From Conidiobolus incongruus B7586 (Eukaryota; Entomophthoromycota; Entomophthoromycetes; Entomophthorales; Conidiobolaceae): a DNA stretch of 18,935 nt. The stretch spans positions 1-18,935 of the forward strand of contig JNEM01011960.1 in assembly GCA_000697335.1 (NCBI GenBank). Direction: 5' to 3'. The notes below the pieces were generated by a model that had not been told where the DNA came from, did no database searches, and saw nothing but the letters and a program-made list of their open reading frames with translations. The number at the start of each line of letters is the position of its first letter. Positions within the stretch are counted from its first letter, which is position 1. A program made the position numbers and the translations under genes. Of this stretch, positions 11,435-18,935 are shown in pieces.

Positions 11435-12006
11435 TGTTGTATACTAAAAAATTTTTATATAGGAAATCTCATATATTAAATTTTGATATTCTATTCAACT
11501 TGCTCTATATTTTTTTAGATATATAATTGGTACAACATTGAATTTTGTGAAAATCCAAACTCCATTAAAAGTTGATTTTATATTGAAAAATTTAAAATTA
11601 ATAAAAATTATTATCTTATTTTTGCATTAATCATTTGATAAAGTTTATTGTTATTGAATTAAACAAGTGGAAAAACTTAGGTCATCATTTTTTATATTGA
11701 ATAACCATAGATAATTTATGAAATATTCTATATTTTTATAGCTGCAAATTTAAACCTTTTGATAAATTATCCTTAATATGGACAATATTGTAGTTTAACA
11801 CTTAATAAACTATTCACCATTCACCATTCGCTATTATTGATATCAACAAGTAAAATATTACATTCAAATTTTTTTTTAAAATTAAAAAATCAAAAAAATA
11901 CTTGTATATTGCGCATCAAAGATGTATATCAATATAATTCATAATAATCATTGTTATTAAACTAATATTAATATTGATTATTTTGAAATAACTAAGTTTT
12001 TAGCAA

Positions 12007-12015
12007 AAACCCTAA
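12007..12015 (+). promoter_or_regulatory. Telobox-like AAACCCTAA motif upstream of SNX4
   Basis: AAACCCTAA lies about 95 nt before the SNX4 start codon, followed by ATTAGG. It matches the telomere-like box bound by Myb/Tbf1-type factors in promoters of other eukaryotes. It is a single copy and no function was shown, so this is a weak candidate. Confidence 0.25.
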
Positions 12016-12110
12016 TTAGGAAGTTTAAATAAAATTGAAATTTTACATAAATCAAATGATTAAATCATCATTATCTTTTTATCAATTACTATTCACTATT
12101 ATTTTATATT

Positions 12111-14223
12111 ATGGATAATTACAATTTTAACAGTGTTAGCTGGGATACTTCTTCAGACCATGCCAACGTCCCAAACGGTGACATACATAATAATCATGAC
12201 TCTCTTTCAAGTATGAGAGGTTTAGAAACTTCCCTTCACGAATCTTTTTCAGAACATCCAGATGAATTACTACATAATGGTTTTCAAAACGAAGTAAGCT
12301 CTGTTATTTCCTATTTAAAATAAGCTTAATGCTCATTTTATTATATAGGTTTCTTTCAATAATTTTGAGACTAAACAACCTGCAGCCTTCCAAGTGACTT
12401 CCGAATCCCAAACTCATTCCAGAAATGTGGGACAATCATCTAATTCTAAAGAAAATGAAGGGTATAGAATGGTTGTAAGAATACTAGAGCCAAAAAAGTC
12501 AGGAGAAGGAACCTCGGATGTCCATGTATCATATCTCATTCAAACTGAGGTAATGAAGTGACACTTCTATAATTGTTTAGATGATTCTTATATTTGATTT
12601 TATCTAGACTGAGCTCCCTACTTTCAGTGCTCCAGAAGTTTCCGTTCGTCGTCGTTTTCACGATTTTGCTTGGCTTCACGATGACTTGATACAAAATTTC
12701 CCAGCTTCCATCGTCCCCCCTTTACCAGAAAAACATCGTTTAGGTATTTTAATTGAATTTATATTCAAAACTTAGGTATCAGGTATATTAATGTCCTAAT
12801 TTTAGAATATTTAACTGGGGATCGTTTCAGTGATGAATTTATCGAAAAGCGCAGAGCCAGGTAAATATAATTATATAATTATATTAATTTTATTTAACTA
12901 AATTGTAAAAATAGCTTAGAAAGATTTTTAAATCGTATAGTACGTCATCCCACTTTACAAAAGACAAGCTATGTAAAAAAATTCCTTGACTCTACTGATT
13001 GGGTAATTTAACTTTGATTAATATTTATTGAAATCGTGGTATTAACCAACCTTTACAAATTTTAGAACATTGACAGTATGACAAAAACTAAAGGAGAGGG
13101 AATTTTGGAAAATTTAAGTGATTCATTAATCAACTCATTCTCGAAAATAAAAAACCCTGACCAGAGATTTATCGATATGAAGGATCAAATAGATAAATTT
13201 GAGGATAATTTACACTCTACTGAAAAGCTTCATATGAAAATTATGAAGAGGCAATCAGGTTAGCTCAATTGGCTAATACGTTTTATTCTATATTAACTTT
13301 TTTGTCATATTTCAGATGTTGAGAACGAATATAAAGAATTTGGACAATCTTTAAGTTCTTTGGGCCAATTAGAATCTGGTATGACAACTACTTTGCAAAA
13401 GTTTACCAATACCTGTAATGAATATTCTCAACTCTGGTCCAACTCTGTAATGATTTTTACCAAAACTATAATATTATAATATTGACATATTTAATAGAGC
13501 AAAGAAGAAGAATTGAAATATCTTTCTATAATTCGAGAATATTTAGTTTACTGTCAAATAGCTAAAGTAAGATATATCCTTTGTTTTAATTTGTCCTAAA
13601 TCTTACATTTTTAGTCTGTTTTGAAACTTAGAGATCAAAAACAAGTAGATTTTGAAGAGCTTTCTGAATATTTACAAGCTCAATTGAATGAAAGAGAGAA
13701 AATTCGTACTACAGGAAGAGGAGGTGGTTTATCTTCCTTCCTTAAGGATACTTATGATGGTATTAAAGGTATTGATCATGAAATTACAAAACAAGATCGT
13801 TTATCCAAATGTGAAGAAAAAATCAACGAGGTAAATTATATTAAGGCCCTATTATATAAATCAAAATTTATTTTTCTATTAGCTTGAAGATGCTGTCCAT
13901 GTAAGTGGCGAGGTTTCTAATGCATTTTCAAACGAATTAGTAAAAGAATATAAATATTTTCAACTTAACAAAACAGCAGACTTTAAAAATGCTCTCAGTG
14001 ATTTGACAGATATTAAAATCAATTTCTTCAAAAAGGTAGCATAATATTTATATATACACATACATTTAATTCTCGAATTTAATGATAATCTATTGCAAAT
14101 TAGAGTATTGAACTTTGGGAATCTACTTTAAAAGAAATATCGCAAGAACCTAATGGAGCTATTCCAAAACCAGTCGAATCTGCAATTGACTATTCCGACG
14201 AGCAATTTACCAACGGCTTTTAA
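12111..14223 (+). CDS. SNX4: Sorting nexin Snx4/Atg24, PX-BAR endosomal recycling protein
   Basis: Snx4 binds PI3P on endosomes and forms membrane tubules that retrieve SNAREs; with its partners it also supports selective autophagy. The spliced model is join(12111..12293, 12349..12549, 12608..12743, 12806..12860, 12915..13002, 13066..13258, 13316..13446, 13498..13566, 13615..13830, 13883..14035, 14104..14223), 514 residues. All ten introns (48-68 nt) are GT-AG and frame-consistent. Residues 1-98 are a polar, variable tail. The PX domain is about 99-225, with the lipid-binding RRRF at 142-145, PPLPEKH at 166-172 and the RRASLERFLNRIVRHP helix at 189-204. A coiled BAR domain fills about 240-495. 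Its YLQAQLNEREK, RGGGLSSFLKDTYDGIKGIDHE and final FFKKSIELWE segments are characteristic of the Snx4 branch rather than Vps5 or Mvp1. The start is the first ATG in frame after AT-rich DNA and is plausible but not conserved. Confidence 0.92.
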
Positions 14224-14974
14224 TTTAAATTTATATCATTGTTGTATATCCATCTTAGCATTATAAATGTTTATTTTTTATTAATTTTGTAATTTATATT
14301 TATTAAAAACCATTTAATATTAATTTTTATATATAGTTCCATTTATATATAACTATTTTTTCAAATTTCAGCACATATAACGATTATTGCAGTAATGACA
14401 TCAAATTTATCAGTTTTTGTATTTACAATATTTTGCAAATATAGAAGCTTCCAATGTTTTATAATTTTATCATTTATATTCCATTAGTCAATGTATTAAT
14501 TTATTATTATTATTATTATTATTATTTTTCAAAATTAGACAATATTTTATTATAAAAGTATATTTTTAATATAATAGTTAAAATTAATTAAAATTTTCAA
14601 ATCACTAGGAGACTCCTTGAAATGATATTCCTAGCAAGGTAAAAATTTTATGAAATATCTATGTTTTCTGAGCTGTCTATTTTTATGGAAATTTAAACTG
14701 GTAATCGATCCTTTAATGTATCTATGGTTGTAAAATTATATATATTATAAATTTAAGTACAGTTTTTATTTTGAATCACAAAATTAGAAATGAAACAAAA
14801 ATTTTATAGAGTAGAATCCCATAAAATGATAATGAGATTTCAAATTTTCAATCAGTATAAAATAATCTATATCAAATTAGAAAAAAAATATTACATAGAT
14901 TAAATAGAAAATATTAATTCTTATATTAAATCAATTAATTTATTTTAATTTTTAATATACAGAATTAAATAAAA
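14224..14974. other. Intergenic region between SNX4 and RPA1
   Basis: About 750 nt of AT-rich DNA containing the SNX4 3' end and the RPA1 promoter. It contains an (ATT)n microsatellite at 14500-14527. TATACAG at 14956-14962, twelve nt before the RPA1 start codon, could be the acceptor of an untranslated-region intron, but no donor was convincingly paired with it. No gene was recognised. Confidence 0.6.
14500..14527. repeat. (ATT)9 microsatellite
   Basis: About nine TTA/ATT units in tandem in the RPA1 upstream region, ending in a T-run. Confidence 0.9.
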
Positions 14975-17900
14975 ATGAATATTTCTGTACCTGTAACTAC
15001 TCAGGTTTACTCTGTCGGTTTTAATATTTATAATAGCGATGAAATTCGAAAGATTTCAGTCAAACAAATTACGAATTCCCAATCATTAGATATTACGGGA
15101 GCTCCTACTCCTAACGGCCTTTATGACTTAGCTTTAGGTCCTTTTGATAAAGGATATTTGTAAGCATTATTTCATTTAATTTTGATTAATTCTCAATATT
15201 AATCTTTTTAATGATAGATGTGGTACATGTCACCTTGATTCTATTTCTTGTCCTGGTCACTTTGGACATATTGAATTACCCTTCTTAGTTATTAATCCCC
15301 TCTTCTTTGATGAAGCTTATCTCTTACTCAGAAGTACTTGTGTCTATTGTTTTAATTTCAGATTTGATCGCAAACAGCAAGCCTTATTTACTGCTGCATT
15401 CAAACTTCTTGACGCTGGTTTAGTTTCAGAAGCTAAAGAAATTTTATATTTCCAACATGAAGATGAAGATGAAGCTATTGAAGAAGAAGAAACCACTACC
15501 CCTAAGACTAAAAAAACTAAATTGCAAAAGGAATACCAGACTAGAGCTTTTGTTGCCGCTTTAAATGAACGCGTAGATGAAATTTTCCGCAACAGTCCAC
15601 CTTCTAGTTACCACAAAACCACATTAACTTATAACGAACGTAGATTGCTTATTCGTTCAGTATTAAAGGCCTCCTTAGCTAAATCGACCTGTGCTAGATG
15701 TAGTGGAAGCGCTCCTAAATTTAGATCTCATATGTTTTCCAAAATTTTCATGCTTCCTTTGCCTTCCAAAGCTCAAAACAGCATGACTAATAAGGGTATC
15801 TATATGCCCAATATTTTGAAAGTCAAGAGTCAAAAGTCTACTATCAAAGCTAACATCACTGCTGAAGAATTTTTAGACTCTGTTGATGCCGATCAAATCC
15901 AACAAGCATTACCAAATTCTGATGATGAGGTATCTGATCCAGAATTAAGCGACTCTACTGACTCTAGTGTCGATGCTGACGATTCTGAAGACTCTAAACC
16001 TGCTAAACCTACTGTAGGATCTCATACCACCTTCATCACTCCTTTACACATTTACAAATACATTGAGCAACTTTTTGAACATGAATCTGAATTGATCAGC
16101 ATGATGTACAATGGTGTCAATAAGGCCTCTCAAGCTGCCGATCCAAAGATGTTTTTCATGGAAACCATCCCTGTTATTCCTTCCCGTTTCCGTCCTCCTG
16201 GTTTTGCCAATAACATGCCACTTGAAAATCCTCAAACTGCCGCCCTATCTAAAGTGATTTCTCTCTCACAGCAAATCCAAATAAACAGTGTGAATGAAGA
16301 TAAGGTTAAATCGAAGAACTACCTTGATACGGTGATCAATCAATGGATTGATTTGCAGTTGCAAGTTAACAGTTTTGTAGATTCATCTAGAGGAAACAAC
16401 ATGAATAATGACCAAGCTTCTGGTATTAAACAGTTAATCGAAAAGAAGGAAGGTTTATTCAGAATGAACATGATGGGTAAGCGTGTCAACTATTCTGCTC
16501 GTTCGGTCATTTCTCCAGATGTCAATATTGAAACCTCCGAAATCGGTCTTCCTCCTGTTTTTGCTTTGAAGTTAACTTATCCTGAACCTGTTACCCATTT
16601 CAATGTCGAAGAATTACGCCAGGCCGTTATTAGAGGTCCCTACGAATGGCCCGGTGCCACGCACGTTCAACAAGAGAATGGTGCTGTTACTTCTCTCCTC
16701 AAGCTTAGTACAGAATCAAGAATTGCTCTTGCCAACCAATTGCTCACCCCTCAAGAATCCTCTTCCACTAGCTCAAAGGCTGGAGGTACTTTCCAAACCA
16801 GAACCTCTGGAGTTAACAAGAAAGTATTCCGTCATGTTAAGAACGGTGATGTCCTCTTAGTCAATCGTCAGCCAACATTACATAAGCCTTCTATCATGGC
16901 TCATAAAGCTAGAATCCTACCAGGTGAAAAAACTATCAGAATGCACTATGCAAATTGTAATACATATAATGCTGATTTTGATGGTGATGAAATTAATTTG
17001 CATTTACCTCAAAATGAAATTGCTCGTGCCGAAGCTATGCTCATTGCCAACACTGATTCCCAATACCTTGTACCTACCAATGGTGCTCCTCTTAGAGGTT
17101 TAATTCAGGATCATATTGTCACTGCTGTCCATATGTGTTCCAAAGACACTTTCTTTACCCGCGAATTATACCATCAAATCTTGTATGGTTCTTTGAGACC
17201 TGAAGAAGATGACTTTCCTGGTACTCATATCCTTACTCTTCCCCCTGCCATCATTAAGCCTCAGAAACTCTGGACTGGTAAACAAGTCATTTCTACCATT
17301 ATCAAGAACTTGACTCAAGGATACCACCCTCCCAACCTCAAGTCCAAAACTAAGATTTCTCCTGCCTACTGGGGTCGTACCGCACCTGAAGAAAGTCACG
17401 TTATCGTTATGGATGGTGAATTATTGACTGGTGTTCTTGATAAATCTCAAATTGGTGCTTCTGCCTATGGTTTAGTCCACTCTATTTATGAACTCTATAC
17501 TCCTACCATGGCTGGTACTCTCCTCAGTATTTTATCCAGATTATTAACCAAATATGTTCAATTCCGGGGATTCACCTGTCGTATGGATGATTTAAGACTT
17601 ACTCTCGAAGGTGATCAATGGAGAAAAGAACTTCTTACCAGTGCAACCTCTGCAGGTCAAGAAGCAACTGTTAATTATGTAGGTCTTACTGGTCGTGAAA
17701 AAACTGCAGATTTCCAAAGTGATTTCTTGAAGCGAATGGAGGAAGTTTACCGTAATGATGATAAGCTAAAGGGACTTGATGGTGCTATGAAGAGCAAGAT
17801 GAATGGAATCACCTCTTCTGTTATCAACAAATGTATTCCTAAAGGTTTGTACCGTGAATTCCCAGACAACCATATGCAAATGATGACTGTATCTGGTGCC

Positions 17901-18935
17901 AAGGGTTCCAATGTTAATGTTTCTCAAATCTCTTGTCTTTTGGGTCAACAAGAATTAGAAGGTCGTCGTGTACCTATTATGGTCAGTGGTAAGAGTTTAC
18001 CCTCATTCCAACCCTTCGAAACTTCTGCCAGAGCTGGTGGTTTCATTGCCGGCCGTTTCTTGACAGGTATTAAGCCTCAAGAATATTTCTTCCATTGTAT
18101 GGCTGGTCGTGAAGGTCTTATTGATACAGCCGTCAAAACTGCCCGTTCAGGTTATTTGCAGAGATGTCTAATCAAACATCTTGAAGGTCTCAAGGTTCAT
18201 TACGATTACACTGTCAGAGACTCCGATGGATCCATCTTACAATTTCAATATGGTGAAGATGGTTTGGATGTGACTAAACAAAAGCACTTGGACCAATTTG
18301 AATTCTGTGCTGAAAATTATAGCACTTTGATTCATAAGCATCATCCAGGTGATGCCGCTGCTGTCTTAGACCAAGAACAAGCTATCGCTTACAACAAGAA
18401 AGCTCTCAAGAAACCTCACAAATATGATACAGCTCTCTCTATTTATTCTCCTGCTAGATTCTTTGGTAGTGTTTCTGAGAAATTTGCTCGCGATGTTGAA
18501 GAATTCTCCGAGAATGATCCCAAGAATCTTTTCGAAGCTAAATCTAAAGAACGACCCCCTTATTACGAGAACCAGAAACACGTCTCTAGACCTGAGCTAA
18601 ACAAGCGTAAGTTTAAGGCTTTAATGAATCTCAAATACCTTCACTCTCTTGCTGCTCCTGGTGAAGCTGTTGGTTTATTAGCTGCCCAAGGTGTTGGTGA
18701 ACCTTCCACTCAGATGACACTGAACACTTTCCACTTTGCTGGTTTTGGTGCCAAGAACGTCACATTGGGTATTCCCCGTCTCAGAGAAATTGTTATGACT
18801 GCTAGTGCCCAAATTGCCACTCCTTCCATGACTCTTTTGGTTAAGCCCGAGGTCTCTCAAGCTAAGATCGATCGTTTCTGCAGACAGACTACTCGTTTAA
18901 CTCTCGCAGAGGTTATGGATGATGTTGAAGTTACA
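14975..18935 (+). CDS. RPA1: RNA polymerase I largest subunit (A190), cut by window end
   Basis: This is the catalytic subunit that transcribes the 35S/45S rRNA precursor in the nucleolus. The model is join(14975..15159, 15218..18935). After one 58-nt intron the rest is a single open frame to the window edge, giving 1,301 residues of an expected 1,650 or so. The clamp-core zinc site is C63-x2-C66-x6-C73-x2-H76. A second site is C103-x2-C106 with C220-x2-C223. An acidic, serine-rich insertion lies near 297-327, as is usual in Pol I clamps. GKRVNYSARSVISPD and LVNRQPTLHKPSIMAHKARI precede the active site NADFDGDE, with catalytic aspartates D648, D650 and D652. SGAKGSNVNVSQISCLLGQQ, the bridge helix around 1018-1050 (FFHCMAGREGLIDTAVKT) and the trigger-loop region 1217-1237 (GEPSTQMTLNTFHFAG) follow. 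LTGVLDKSQIGASAYGL and the acidic insertion favour Pol I over II or III. Codons end in C more often than in neighbouring genes, as expected for strong expression. Confidence 0.97.

Larger units (their letters stand above)
10955..12110. other. Divergent intergenic region between STK11IP-like and SNX4 genes
   Basis: About 1.15 kb of AT-rich DNA separate two divergently transcribed genes, so both promoters should be here. It contains a (TA)n microsatellite at 11419-11434 and a short repeat, ttcaccattcaccattcgc, at 11812-11830. Three loosely similar phrases around ATATTGTGGTTTAAAATA lie near 11115, 11171 and 11200. A telobox-like AAACCCTAA is at 12007-12015. No gene or structured RNA was recognised. 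Confidence 0.6.

Noticed and set aside
15344-18860. Several minus-strand open frames of 60-82 residues, and a plus-strand frame at 16603
   Set aside because: All lie inside the continuous and strongly conserved RPA1 coding region and are shadow frames.

Overview
The window looks like nuclear DNA from an intron-rich, very AT-rich eukaryote, most likely a fungus. Genes carry short spliceosomal introns (about 48-68 nt, mostly GTAA donors, some with a CTAAT-like branch site). Coding blocks are separated by extremely AT-rich spacers. The standard genetic code fits every intact gene. The gene set and style (Rad14 with a deviating N terminus, Snx4/Atg24-type sorting nexin, intronless F-box/RNI-like protein, STK11IP-like LRR protein) suggest an early-diverging fungus such as an entomophthoroid/Conidiobolus-like lineage. 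That placement is inference and was not tested.

Layout, left to right: (1) 1-1600, AT-rich spacer with microsatellites. (2) 1601-3244, plus strand, an NKAP/SynMuv-type splicing-factor locus with conserved C-terminal domain but several stops and frame changes, so probably an intron-retaining pseudogene. (3) 3808-4833, plus, RAD14/XPA nucleotide-excision-repair protein in six exons, one of only 19 nt. (4) 5112-5899, plus, PSF2 of the GINS replication complex in five exons. (5) 5956-7239, minus, single-exon F-box/LRR protein, convergent with PSF2, with only 56 nt between the stop codons. (6) 7240-8836, empty AT-rich spacer. (7) 8837-10954, minus, an LRR protein resembling the N-terminal half of STK11IP/LIP1, with one 54-nt in-frame intron. 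(8) 10955-12110, divergent intergenic region. (9) 12111-14223, plus, SNX4/Atg24 PX-BAR sorting nexin in eleven exons. (10) 14975 to the window end, plus, the largest subunit of RNA polymerase I (RPA1/RPA190), cut by the window edge after residue 1301.

These are mainly conserved housekeeping genes (DNA repair, replication, rRNA transcription, endosomal sorting) without an obvious shared pathway. RAD14 and PSF2 are DNA-metabolism neighbours on one strand, but nothing shows that they are co-regulated. I see no rRNA, tRNA, CRISPR array, intact transposon or virus-derived element. I found no clear undescribed system. The items most worth a second look are the decayed NKAP locus, the RAD14 micro-exon, the STK11IP-like protein and its membrane-segment-mimicking intron, and a long hairpin upstream of RAD14.
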